From Glandiceps talaboti (lineage: Eukaryota > Hemichordata > Enteropneusta > Spengelidae), in the NCBI RefSeq assembly GCF_964340395.1, contig NC_135549.1, forward strand, positions 26,902,095 through 26,966,094: 64,000 bases of DNA, given 5' to 3'. The notes below the pieces were generated by a model that saw only the letters and a program-made list of their open reading frames with translations, was not told the DNA's origin and made no database searches. Of this stretch, positions 14,201 to 24,786 are shown one piece after another. The position numbers were made by a program, and so were the translations under genes. Within the stretch, counting starts at the first letter, position 1. Each line of letters starts with the position of its first letter.

Positions 14201-16835
14201 CATTAAGAGAAATTCATACCTTTTGATGCCAATAGCAAATGCCCCATGCTTATTTGTGGATATATTGATAACATCTAAATGCAACATGTCCAGTTTTGAT
14301 TTGTGACTGCAGTTGTGGGTTGTAATATGTGTAATCTTACTTAATTAATTTGCAGCTAAATGTAAACAGAATGTGTTTCGTAAGAGCCAATGCCTTCAAT
14401 TTTTGTGCCTACACACAGTAATTGTTTGAAAGCAAACTTCCCAGGCATAGATATCCCATATGCTATACCCCTTGAATGGTAAATTATTTATACCAACCTA
14501 TGTGACATGTGTATGCTTAAGATATTGCCTAATTACCGAAAATCATTCATTATGAAAATACATTTTTAAGACAGCTGCATCAACCTGGCTTACAACCTTT
14601 GAATATTGTCTAATTAATAAAAATCATTAATTATGCAAATGACATTACAATTAACAACTACGTCGACAAACCCTATTAATCTTCTGCACGTTATCACCAT
14701 CAGTGCATGTACCAAATGATGTGAAATTTGAAGTGCTTTATAAACCTCATTAATTATGCAAATGGGGTGAATACCATTAAACATTCTATAAGCTAACTAT
14801 GTGCTTTATCATCTTTAACTGATGTACCAATTTATATAATTAGGCTATATCTCAAGAATGCACGCTTCAAATTCATTATAACACATTTGCGATACCAAAG
14901 CGCACCTGTCCTGAAAATATTACTAATGTAGCTTTTAGTTTTAATAAGATATAGGCATATTTTCGGTACATTGTACACAAGATCGTCATGGACATTAAAG
15001 GATGCCCTCAACGGTCGTTGTTGTGCAAGTGAAAATATCAAACGAGTTTTTACCACAGCGTCTGCACTCAAACACTGAGTCCATCATATTTCAAGCATTT
15101 GGTAAGTACTCGTACATATTATTTATAGTGTTACTTTCAACTACATGTAAGATGATTGACTTCAACGTTTGGACGTTACAAATCAAATTTTCGTCCACAG
15201 TGCAAGGTTACATACATACGTACGTACAACGGTACATGCCTTATGTCATGATGGACGCCATATTGAAATACAAATGTCTGTCTGTATGTTTGTCTCTCTG
15301 TCCGTCTGTCTGTCTGTCTGTATGTATGTATGTCTGTCCGTGTGTGTGTCTGTGTCATCATTTTCTAAAATTCAACTGGCTCAATTGTAATGAAATTTGG
15401 AATATATAATCTTTAGGGTAATAGCTAGACCTGATTAGGTTTTGATCCAGATCGGTTAATGTTTAATTAGAGAAATTTGCATATTAATGAAATCAAATAA
15501 TTAAGCAAAATCTTATGACTCCATTCTGCAATTTCAACAAAAATTAGTATATTCATCAAACATAAGAAAATACATTTGTCCTATAAAATTTGTTGGTGTA
15601 CTTTAAAGTGTTAAGACAATATGAATTAATATAATTGCGCTATATCAATTTGAGTAAACTCGGAAGGCTGCCCTCAGCGGCCGGTCGATGTCAATGGTTT
15701 TATATAGCGTCTAGTCTGCCCGGGCCCAAATTAGCTGTTCGAACAGACCAAATCCGAAACGTTTGGTGAGTATACAAATACTATATATTTTTTAGATCTT
15801 CCCTTTGGCTCTAGTGTCTACATTTCAATTGAGTTATACCTTTACGAAGTTCAATCCGTGAGAGACTTGCCAGCATAACTATAGCTATTTTTCAGCGTAA
15901 TTCCATCTACGTTACTGGAATTGTGTTGTTTGGTTCAGAATAAACATCGAAAACTCAAAAGGATCAAAAATAGAAGACAAAACGTTCAAAATTATAACAA
16001 ACGCAAAAATTATTGCATAGCTGCTAGTTGATGGCATTACTATTAATTATGTACATTTGTTAGACGAAAGCTATACCTGAATTAAAAGCTGACACAATTT
16101 GACTAGAACATAATTTAAATTTGTGGTGGGAGAAAGGGTTTTGGATTGATCACAAAAATAATGTGCTTCATGATGTGGATATAAGTTGACCAAGGTTACA
16201 CTTGGCTGTTCAGTACTAGATTAGTAACTTTTTATAGATCTTGTTAGTGATTACAAAAAACAATGACAACAATAAAATATTGTATTCTCAATATCAAGCT
16301 CGAGGTATCCTGAAATTTTTCAAAATGAAATATTCTACATGCATTCATACAATTTTGATCCCATAAATTCATGATTTAAATAAATACATCCTGATACAAT
16401 TGTATTTCATTTTGAAACCTTTTTCTTTTCAGCTTCGTTACCGGATCGAACACATTACGTGAACTTACAGTTCACTTCATGCTCTTCGAAGATTCATTTG
16501 AGGTTAACCATGGTTCACACGTACACATCGTTCAGAAATAAAAATTGTCATGGACATGGTGTATACCAAGTTCATAGTTCTCCTCAGCAACACAAATTTG
16601 TTTATACCATAGTTTTTTCAGGTTAATGTTAATAATTGGAGGTTCCCTTACGGGAGGCGCTCAGTTTACATCTGGTCTTTAATCGATCAAGAACGAATAG
16701 ATTACTTTCCATGTAATATTACAACACGAAGCGTTGTCATTATGCCAAAAATATAGGTCGTGTTGTTATTGTGCCAAAAATATAGGTTATGAATGTATGT
16801 AATTATTTATGTATGTATGTATGTATGTATGTATG

Positions 16836-16867
<32 letters not shown>

Positions 16868-19800
16868 AAGGAAAACATAGTTTCTCGTCAGGAAATGTTG
16901 TCTAAAGTGGTGCGACGATGAGATTATTTTTTTTACATTCTCAACAAATGTTAATCAATCTACTTATCATTGCAGTTACTGTTCTTTATATTTAGTACTT
17001 TACAGCGAGTGTGTATGTTGGGCATGCCATGGGCTAGTTCATGATTAGTTCTGCAGCTGTCTTCATTGAAGTGGCAATTAATGTAGGCAGAGGTACTTTT
17101 GTGTTTTCCCTTTCGTCTGCAGACTGAATTGGCTTACGCCTACGGAACTGAAGAAAAAAATAACGAGGAAAGAAGGTACTTAAGTGATGGGCGCTGACCA
17201 GAAACAAATTTTTTTTGGCCTTTAAATCTCTTTCTACGATGAGTGCTATGCTACAACGTTTTATAAAGCTTCACGTTACATGTTGTGGTTGGCCAGGAGA
17301 TCACTAATAGCAATGGGCAAATAGCAATCAATGAGAAAAATAACTTATTGCAAATGTTCTGTTGTATTCCAACAATAAATTGTCTGTAGGAATCTCAAAA
17401 CTTTGTTCTTACGGAATCCATTCAGTTTAAGATATCTGGTTAAGATATAGGTTAAGTAACGACACTCATTAATTATGCAAATAAACATTAGCTACGTCAA
17501 CAACCGTTATGGGATACGTTCGCTTTGTTATGGTTGATGTGTGATCAAATCATGTGGAATTTTAAGCGTGAATTCTTAACGTATGTCCAATTACCGAACA
17601 CCATTAATAGTGCAGGGGCATATGGGTTTTCGTGTGAAATGCATGTTAATTTTATGAAACATATATGGTTATGTTCATTATAGGACCACATATAAAAATA
17701 TACATGTTGGCAATTTTTATCTTCAAAATTAGTTTGAGGGGGCTAAAATAAAATTTGGCCCCAAGACCCTATTCTTAACAATTGGTTAGGCAATGAAAAC
17801 CCATGAATCCATGATTATAGTCAACTTCCATTGATATGGCCTTAGCAACAGCCAACAATGCCAGTATATTTTGCAAAGATAACAACATTTTTGGTTAGTC
17901 AGGCAAAAAAAAATATCAAAACATGTATGCAAATATGCCTATCAACAAGACCATGTCCATAGCAACAGTCAGAACATTATGTATATTGTAAAGATAACAG
18001 TAATTGGTAGGTATATGTAAGGGCAGCCTGAATTCTGTTTCTCATGACCCAAACGACCCTAAATGTCTTCAATGAGATGAAAAAAATTTAAATTGACGCC
18101 CTCTATGGCAGGGTTAGGAAACCCATGAGTGCGTATCTGAATGAAAATTATTGTTTATCGCTGAAATTTGGGCAAATTCAATAAAAGAAACAGTTCAAAT
18201 GTTCCTTCTGACTTTACTTGTCATTCAGAATATTAAAATATGATTATAAAATTGAAAGTATCACCAACAAGTACTCATAAACTTACTATTTTTAAAAACA
18301 ATTATTTTTAATTGTTAACAGACTCACAGACCAATCATTTTAAAGGTTTTACAATGGCAAACATAGAATTAAGGGCAGTATGTGGATAAACATGCAAAAA
18401 TGGACAATGTTTTCCAAAGCTACGTTTTATTTATTGATGTAGTAACTAATGGATATGCAATATCATTTGTGGTAGCGCAGAATTTTTCTTTCGACAAGGC
18501 GTGAAGGAGCAGCAATCTAAAGTTTGGTCTTTACTGAAGGCATTCAGTTTACACCTGGTATAAACATATTTTTGATCAATAGCGTAGCATCAATTGAATC
18601 GTTACTATACAAAGTTATGTATTCGACTGAATAGACCCAATCATTTGTATTCAAAACTATTGTCTAGTCTCTCACGGCATTATGTCGTATGCATTGTCTA
18701 CGTTTCTACTAGTATAGCTATTTGGTTGGCGTTACATGTCAAGTGAAAGGAACAACATGAATAGACGTGTTCTCCGCTGTTACATTTGATTACGTTATTT
18801 CATCGAAATTCTAAAATGAAATAGAATAAAGGACAAGGTAGTACAAAATAAAGATGATAAATTCAGTATCTGAAGAATATCTTTTATAATATTTCAAAGG
18901 AACAATATGAATATATGCATATTTAGTTTAGTTATTCAGCGTGAAGGTACTCTTACATTCGATTACGCAACGAAATTCCTCTTGGTCAGTCATGAATAAA
19001 GGTTGAAAGTAACAGCAGAGACACATTCTAATGTACCACCCAACCCCAACCACCAACCCACCAGAAAATAGCATCTTTAATCAAATTTTATTGCATTGTT
19101 AGCTATCATTCCACGTGTTTTAGTACTCAAAGAAAATCTGACATTCAAATCCTCAACGTAAACAACATGGAAAATACCCTTCTACATCTTTTGGTAATTC
19201 TCATACACAAATAACCTTCATTGCTGGGAATAAGTAGTCACATGCCAACTTGATGACTAAGTCTATCTCATTTTGACACCATTGCAAAGTGGAAATTAAT
19301 AAGCACTCATGTCTTTAACAACGATTCATTTACTTTTTAATATTATATTTCTACAGAACGTAGAGGGAGAACTGCATACAGAACAAATAACAAAAACGTT
19401 CTAAAGTAGCTGCCATATTGACTTTTTTCATTGCTCTAGACAGTATCTCAATTGGTCAAAAGTGGGGGTAAAACATTCTAAAGGTTTCTAAAGGTGTTTT
19501 ACTGAGTGATGTTTCTTTTCTATCTAATATTTGCAAGACGTCCAATTTATGTAACTTGTATGCTAATATTGAGAGGTAAAATTTCAAATTTTGCGTAAAC
19601 CTAAACTTGGACTCTATATCCTGTGTAGAATGTACCTGTCCAGGATTCAATACTACGTATTAAAACCAGATGCCAGATCTGAAAAGGAATATTTTTAACG
19701 TGTGTATGTACACTTGATAACAAGTCACATCAATACGCCGAAATTGGTCAAAAGGACATATCATTTGGCAAGGGTAGTTCTATGCAATAAATGAATGCCT

Positions 19801-21447
19801 TTATTGTAGTCACAATAACCCTTTCTGGCAAACTGTTCCAAATGTCTACGACATATTGACTGGAAAAAATATTTACGTATATCCAATCTGGATTAAAATA
19901 ATTACTAAGTAATTACAATGATTTAATTGGTGTAGTAATAACAATAACCCTTTCTGGTAAACTTCCAAATGTTTACAACATGTCGACTGAAAAAATATTT
20001 TGGTATATCCAATCTGGATCTGTCTTTAAATCATTTCAATCTATATCCTCTTGTTGTCGAAGTAGATACTTTGAAAAATACAACTGGATCATGGCGAATA
20101 TGTAAATGGAAAAGTTTATACACTTCAAGCAAATCAGCTCTAATTCATCTAGTTTCTAAAGTTGTCAGTTTCAATATGCGTAACTGTCCTCATAATTCAA
20201 GCCACCAAGCTGCGGAATCATCCTGGTGAACAGACGCTGCACTTTTTCCAAAAATGCAATATCCCTATTCGTATATATGTGGGGAAGACACTGGGGAAGC
20301 ATAGTCAAGGTGTGGACTTACTAGTGCTTTAAAAGATAAAAACCAACCAGAGTATTCATAGTAACTGAAATAATTCATGGTTGGCGTACATTTTTGAAAG
20401 AATAGCAATCAGCAACATTAAAGAATACAGGAAATCAAATACACCGGAAGCATCATACATAATATGCAAATGATATGCAAATAAAGAAACCATAATTTAT
20501 AATATTGTGATTAAAATGCAAAATTATACAACTGTCTACAAGTTTATAGTCTACAGGATGCCCATTAGTACATTTATACAGATATAAAGCAATCGTACAG
20601 TTCACATATTTTAATTTGCCATCAATATACAGACAAATCATGATTTTACATCATTTATGAAATTGCTGCAAAAATTACCCTTAATATTGAAATAAAAATT
20701 GCCAACATATATTTTTTAATTGCTCAGATGATGGGGAACACAATGAGATACGTTGGCAAAAATTAACCTGAATTTCACACGAAACCCCAAAATCTGCCAT
20801 ATGCCCCCGCACTATAATCATGATTCATTAAAACTATGATCTGTATCAGAAAGGTTTTTTTTTTAGAATCTTTGCACTTTGTTATGGTCTATGCATGTAC
20901 CAAATTAAATACAATTTGAAATGTGCATAGCCTTATTACTGAAAATAATCAATTATTCAAATTATTCTTTGGGGTTAAAGGTTACATCAACAAAGCTTTA
21001 TAGGTCACATGCACTTAAATTAATATTGAAAAAGCAACTTAAATTTAATGATTGCATTAATAACTTTCACTGAAAGTTCACCAAAAGACCAAATTCCTTG
21101 AGTTGTCATTGTAGTTGCACATCGAGTTCACATCATGCACATCGTATTGTTTGTATTCATACTAAACAATTACTTGATACAAGCTCAATATGCAATGAGT
21201 ATCACAACTGTTCTTTTTTTAAATAGAATCATTTATAGCACTTCTGTTTCGTAAGAGATGACAGTCGCTCGATCGTAACTCAACGAAATGAATGCGACGG
21301 TTTGTTGCATATTAACAACAAACCCGTACAAAGTCATATACTTGTTACTTTTGGAAGAATTTTTCACTGACAATATTATTTCTTTAGTGAAATTATATTC
21401 TAGACGTGATATCTGTGTTATCATGTGACCACTTTTGTTATTACAAC

Positions 21448-21479
<32 letters not shown>

Positions 21480-22133
21480 CATACATAAATACATACATAC
21501 ATACATGCATACATACATACATACATGCATATCTACATAACGACTTTTCTTGCATTTGTATATTTGGTTTTGGTGTTGCTCGGTGTATGGTACTGGTGAC
21601 CTTGATATACGATTTGTTTACTTTTCCTTAGGTTAACTATGATTTAAATCAAAATATAACAAAGTTCGTGAAACCCATCATGAGAAATTAATGTAAGCAC
21701 CTATTGTTGAGAGATACGTGATTTTAGCAAGGTTTTTATACGCGATATTTGTCAGTCAAAGCAGCCGAAAGAAAGATTAGCAGCAAAACAATTTTTTCTC
21801 GCACAGTTGCAGGGTGAGAAGCCCCTCCCCCTTACAAATATTCAGAAACCTAGAGAAGGAAGCGGTAAACTCATTAGTATTAAAGACTGGGGGCACTAAA
21901 ACCCAGGTAGAGACTCTGTGAATTAGTAGGAACTGGGTGTCCACAGGAGTCAATAAAGCCAGGGCGAGGGCACTAAAACCGTTGCTTTGCTAGCATTAAA
22001 TATGTTATCACATCAGTGACACAAGTTAGTTTTTTTAAAGTATACGTAGATGCTTGCCTACCTTTTTCCATGGAAACCGAGAGGATTGACGCTGGAAACC
22101 AACTTCATTTGATGACGCCATATGTGAATCCAT
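954..22133 (-). CDS. ZIFL-like MFS transporter, paralog A (13 exons)
   Basis: Predicted 12-helix MFS protein of about 625 residues; substrate unknown. Exons in coding order: 22133-22062, 13907-13793, 13491-13430, 10540-10449, 9495-9339, 8233-8101, 7228-7040, 5899-5769, 4362-4252, 3566-3025, 2341-2293, 1311-1203, 1069-954. All junctions are GT-AG and the frame stays open. The start is the ATG of a 24-codon exon similar to B's exon 1, sharing QRQS and PW. MFS motif A (WGRVADTYGRRP) follows TM2. TM4 carries SEICDDSN. The central loop is short (about 63 residues). A loop of about 150 residues with several N-glycosylation sequons precedes TM10. The family call rests on the order of motif A, the TM4 region and the TM11-12 stretch (GPVIGG, LFAWSE), which resemble plant ZIFL proteins. 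Oddities: motif C lacks its Gly-Pro, and the gene stops at TAA soon after TM12. Function is inferred from family only. Confidence 0.82.
2690..3010. repeat. Degenerate 44-bp minisatellite after paralog A loop exon
   Basis: Several imperfect units contain variants of GACAGTCTGTACAC, CTAGTCCTAC and TATAGTCTGTATTC, read on the minus strand. The array starts a few bases past the donor of the loop exon. It is the inverted counterpart of the arrays at 50700-51560 and 52500-53090 beside B's loop exon. The copies here are fewer and more diverged. Confidence 0.8.
3025..3566 (-). CDS. Paralog A exon 10: TM9, large glycosylated loop, TM10 start
   Basis: The exon is 542 bases. It encodes YPRLAKLLGFKRTL, the hydrophobic TM9, the conserved stretch NKITGPI, then a polar loop rich in Thr, Ser and Pro. 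Sequons include NTT, NSS and NVT. It ends with the start of TM10 (VWGVLITIV). The B homologue is 683 bases. The flanks are well conserved while the loop is not, as expected for an exposed, weakly constrained segment. Confidence 0.82.
5219..5280. repeat. (TA)n microsatellite
   Basis: About 30 uninterrupted TA dinucleotides in intron 8 of paralog A. Apparent reading frames through it (alternating Ile-Tyr) are artefacts. Confidence 0.97.
8656..8716. repeat. (GAAT)n microsatellite
   Basis: About 15 GAAT units with one interruption (GACT), in intron 5 of paralog A. Confidence 0.95.
9610..10330 (+). pseudogene. Degenerate non-LTR reverse transcriptase fragment
   Basis: Conceptual translation in shifting frames gives a decayed reverse transcriptase. 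Recognisable pieces are AVYMDFATAIDKV (from the usual Y-x-D-F-x-K-A-F-D region), QLVTVNGS, GILQGNVQ (from G-x-x-Q-G), SNSEKCKVLHI and RINVRREST. Stops and frameshifts are frequent and the catalytic YADD is lost. It sits in intron 4 of paralog A on the opposite strand. It is an old insertion with no coding capacity. Confidence 0.75.
10449..10540 (-). CDS. Paralog A exon 4 (MFS motif A)
   Basis: The exon is 92 bases, the same length and phase as B's 38326-38417. It encodes WGRVADTYGRRPALL followed by TM3. This Gly-Arg-x3-Asp-x2-Gly-Arg-Arg loop between TM2 and TM3 is the family-wide MFS signature and is identical in both paralogs through GRRP. Confidence 0.9.
11004..11297 (-). CDS. Hypothetical open frame inside the Harbinger-like element
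   Basis: The frame has 97 codons, mixed composition and no low-complexity tract. Segments such as FSKDVRFKINGEQEKQ and RNAFRLMMDGARKK look protein-like. A second minus-strand stretch near 11330-11470 (KFEYVVSNRNVDIN, SSGDRFVLPSEYKDF) may be a further piece, separated by the hairpin and stops. I do not recognise the family. It could be a relic of the autonomous element's protein or a captured host exon. Expression is doubtful. Confidence 0.3.
   Translation of the reverse strand: MERGVEHRSAYIQSLYVSSVLTGHFQSVPVTVQVSALTEFSKDVRFKINGEQEKQVRAIPVRNAFRLMMDGARKKTLPPLRPLDRRISRFKLHNDVI
11257..11347. repeat. Hairpin (inverted repeat with ~40-bp arms)
   Basis: The left arm begins CTCTGGATGTATGCGCTACG and the right arm ends CGTAGCACATACATCCAGAG. 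Both arms contain GATGTTCGACA or its complement, and the loop is about ten bases (CTCATCTCAA). It sits in the middle of the Harbinger-like element. Confidence 0.88.
12590..12652. repeat. (TATG)n / (TACG)n microsatellite
   Basis: Tetranucleotide run that changes from TATG to TACG at its right end, in intron 3 of paralog A. Confidence 0.95.
13085..13429 (-). repeat. Array of exon-3 end plus 5' splice site copies, paralog A
   Basis: Directly downstream (minus strand) of exon 3 lie about five or six degenerate copies of its last part. Each resembles CAGCTGGCAATTTCTTTGG, then CAATATTATGGTAAG and ATTACA. Several keep a good donor (GTAAGTATT). They lack a nearby acceptor, so they are intronic decoys or remnants. 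The same arrangement follows exon 3 of B. Confidence 0.72.
13575..13792 (-). repeat. Array of exon-2 end plus 5' splice site copies, paralog A
   Basis: About three full and one partial copies of the 3' end of exon 2 follow the true exon. Read on the minus strand, each contains CTGCTGCCCTTTATGAT, CATGATTTCTTTCCATAC, TATCACAGTTAGGTAAG or close variants. The true exon ends at 13793. The unit is about 65 bp with a shortened copy in the middle. The homologous array in B is at 32829-33290. Confidence 0.85.
16870..17220. mobile_element. Second, shorter copy of the GGCC-ended element
   Basis: The left part contains TTTCTCGTCAGGAAATG, then CTAAAGTGGTGCGACGATG, shared with the elements at 10697 and 39468. 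The right end (17194-17220) is CTGACCAGAAAC, a T run and GGCC. The extreme left terminus is blurred by an adjacent ATGT microsatellite, so no target duplication can be assigned. Confidence 0.6.
18740..18995. repeat. Diverged ~255-bp repeat, copy 1 of 2
   Basis: Shares with 22740-23005, in the same orientation, GGAACAACATGAA, AGACGTGTT, TTACATTTGATTACG, TATTTCAAAGGAA and ATATTTAGTTTAGTTAT. The copies differ by many substitutions and a small indel. Nothing coding was seen. It is either an old segmental duplication or two insertions of one unknown element. Confidence 0.7.
19800..20400 (-). pseudogene. Degenerate 3' end of a non-LTR retrotransposon
   Basis: Minus-strand translation gives the C-terminal tail common in CR1-like polymerases: LVSPHLDYASPV, LRILKLTTLETR, RADLLEVYKLFH, STTRGYRL, FKDRSRLDIPKYFFS and VVNIW. 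In-frame stops and at least one frameshift disable it. Part of the element is repeated just downstream (19800-19870 against 19930-20010), a tandem duplication of its last segment. It lies in intron 1 of paralog A. Confidence 0.8.
21451..21530. repeat. (ATAC)n microsatellite
   Basis: About 20 tetranucleotide units with a few substitutions, in intron 1 of paralog A. Confidence 0.95.
22062..22133 (-). CDS. Paralog A exon 1 (start codon exon)
   Basis: The exon is 72 bases: 24 codons beginning MDSHMASSNE and ending RFPWKK before GTAGGC. Length, phase and residues match B's first exon (MESNVEPSNE, ending PLPWTK). It encodes the short cytoplasmic N-terminus before TM1. It was identified only by comparison with B, and the 8.2-kb intron to exon 2 is unusually long. 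Confidence 0.82.
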
Positions 22134-24611
22134 GTTATAGGAAAAATATCACCGATTGTAAATGAAAGAATAGTTCCGATTGCAAGAATAATTTCGAAGT
22201 AATGTATAAGGGCGTAGTTGTCTGTAAAGCTATTAAATTAATTTGAATACTATGTTCAAATGTGTGTACCACGTACGCGTGTACTTTTTCAATACTGCAA
22301 GGCAGAACGTCTATCAGCAAGACTTGAAAAGTAATCGCACGTCCTGTGACATCGACAAACGTGTTATGTCAGTACTTATAATTATAATCAGTATATTCAT
22401 CTTCATTTCCATGTTCATAATGAGGTAAAGGCTACAAAGCTTGTATATTCAAAGACTTACAATTAGTCAGTATGCATATAACACCCGTGTATGTCCCTCT
22501 ACTAATGTGTACGTATCATTTTAAAAACTACCTATCAATTTCCCAAACAAGAACATGTTAGTACTAATTCCAATTACAGAAAAAGTGAATTCTGTAGACA
22601 TTTTGGGGGTAAAAGCAGAAAGGCAAGTTAGCTTGGGTAATTTGATGGTTCTGAATTAAAAAAAATATACCTTCCAAGCAAGATTCGTATGTCACGTGCA
22701 TTGTTTACTTTTCTATATAATATGTGTACGTTCTTGTTGGAGTTAAATTTTAACTCAATGGAACAACATGAAGAGACGTGTTATACGTTGTTACATTTGA
22801 TTACGCTATCTCTTTGAAATCATAAAATAAAACAGACTATGCACATAAAATGCAGGCAAATTCAATATCTGATGGATACCTTTTATTGTATTTCAAAGGA
22901 ATAACATGAATATATACATATTTAGTTTAGTTATACAATATGAAGCCATTGTTACATTGTTATTTCACTAAAATTCCTCAAAGTCATTCATTCGAGTTCA
23001 TTCAATTAAAACTTCCAAACAACTGCACTATTAAAGTATTCTGCTCATGAAAGTATAATTATGAAGAGCTAACAATAATGTAGTACAATTTAGACAAAGA
23101 GAAAATGACAAAGTAAAAGTGCAGGTATCGAGAATAGAAATGATGACGCGGTACGTTTTGGCATAAATAATTTTGGAACTGTGGCTTAATTTAGCTAGCT
23201 GGTATATGGATCTTGCCCAAAGTCTAATCAGCTCTTGTTGTACCTGACACAAAAGTGGATATCAAATAGTATCAAATATTACTACAACCAGCGACTTGAG
23301 TTATGTGCATACACATGGACGGACGGACAGACAGAGACAAATCGACTCCTTACCCACCGAATACATGTACAGTAGCTCTCCTTACGAGAGGTAAAATTAA
23401 AAGTGAAAATGGTATTTACATTGTACATGCTACACTAGTGGTGTCGCTGTAAGGTGGATGGTATCAAAAGAAAGGAAAGTGTAGTAACACACTGGCCCCT
23501 CCAAAGAAAGTGTTAATGATGTGAAGTTCTATATTACCTTAAGGGTCACACGTTTATTACATGTATGCATATAAGGAACACCGCTTGTAATATTGACAAA
23601 TAGATGCATACTTCTTTTCACATATTTAAATGAAACTACTTTTATATATAGCAGAAACGTTGTCATCATGAACGTAAATATGTTATAGTTATAGTTTTAT
23701 ATTTCATATTCACAAGAACATAACACGAAATTCACAGGAATGTAACAAGATTGAAAAACTAATGTATACATCCTTATCCAAATGCTAAATAATCCGGAAA
23801 TTGGTATTCACCAATTTAGCAAATGTTTAGAGAATGCAACGTACACAAATTTCTAATAATAACAGCTCGTGTATATACCTGTTTACACTGCAGTATGACA
23901 TGTAATGAACCTTTCTCGAATCAAATAGATTTCTCTCTACAGTGTATATTTATTAAATCCAATTATTTGTAGATCATTTTCAATGTTTTTTATGGCTTTT
24001 AAGATGTAGCAAAAACAGTAGTACATTTTCATACAGAACAAGTTTTTCATTATGAGAACAAAAAATTGATTTAAAAACAATTTGCCCGTTCAAATAGGCC
24101 CGTTTTGTGTTTGCTGATAAATATATTTACCCTGTGGAATTCAGTGAAGTTAAAGAAAGTGAAAAATAGGACCTGACTTTCAACTTTTGCCACTAAGTGC
24201 AATATATGAACCATTGGTCATTGATCATGAAACAGCCGAGTATTTACATGACATGGTCTGTAACTCGTGTAGTAGGTAATACATGTATATCTATGTATAG
24301 TTATATTTGAACGTCATATCAAATCTTTAATTAGCAAGACTTGTCGTAAAAGGATAAACGGCATACGAGACGATGTGGTGTAACTGGAACATAGACTATA
24401 CTTATCAAAGCCCTGAGTTCGGCCTCACGGCCTCACCCCACTGCCAGAGCCAGGAGTTATGACTGATGCTCACAGCTCCGCGGTCAAAATCCAAGCCCTG
24501 AATATATCTACCACACTATGGTCGTTGCAATAATTAAATCACAATAAGTCATGCCTATGAGATGAGCTTTTAAGATAACAATAGCCCATGCATAATTATG
24601 AGCGTCATGAA
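22134..24611. other. Intergenic segment between paralog A exon 1 and the LINE
   Basis: Upstream side of paralog A. It holds copy 2 of the ~255-bp repeat (22740-23005), and a CAGA-type run followed by CTCTCCTTACGAGAGGTAA at 23310-23400. A GC-richer stretch at 24410-24490 contains GGCCTCACGGCCTCA and resembles part of an unidentified element. No exon or clear core promoter was recognised. Confidence 0.5.
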
Positions 24612-24786
24612 AATAATACAATTACAATTATTTATTCACCTTGAGCATTACTGCTCATCAGTAACGTACAAAAACCAAGAAAAATATACATGACTGTACA
24701 CAGGAAAACATATCGTGGAAAATGGAAAAAAAACCAAAAAAAAACCCCCAAAAAAACCCAAAAGTATATATATTGCAAATAACACC

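Larger units (their letters stand above)
13908..19799. other. Paralog A intron 1, right-hand part: dispersed repeats only
   Basis: No exon was recognised. The region holds ATTAATTATGCAAAT-type repeats (14520-14770, 15420-15660, 17440-17640), a segment at 14840-15000 repeated at 39330-39470, a (CTGT)n block at 15281-15352, an (ATGT)n block at 16800-16866, and about 125-bp tandem units at 17860-18010 that recur at 44680-45060. Confidence 0.6.

Noticed and set aside
24410-24490. Possible tRNA-derived SINE head
   Set aside because: The GC-rich stretch lacks convincing A and B boxes and no poly-A or second copy was seen.
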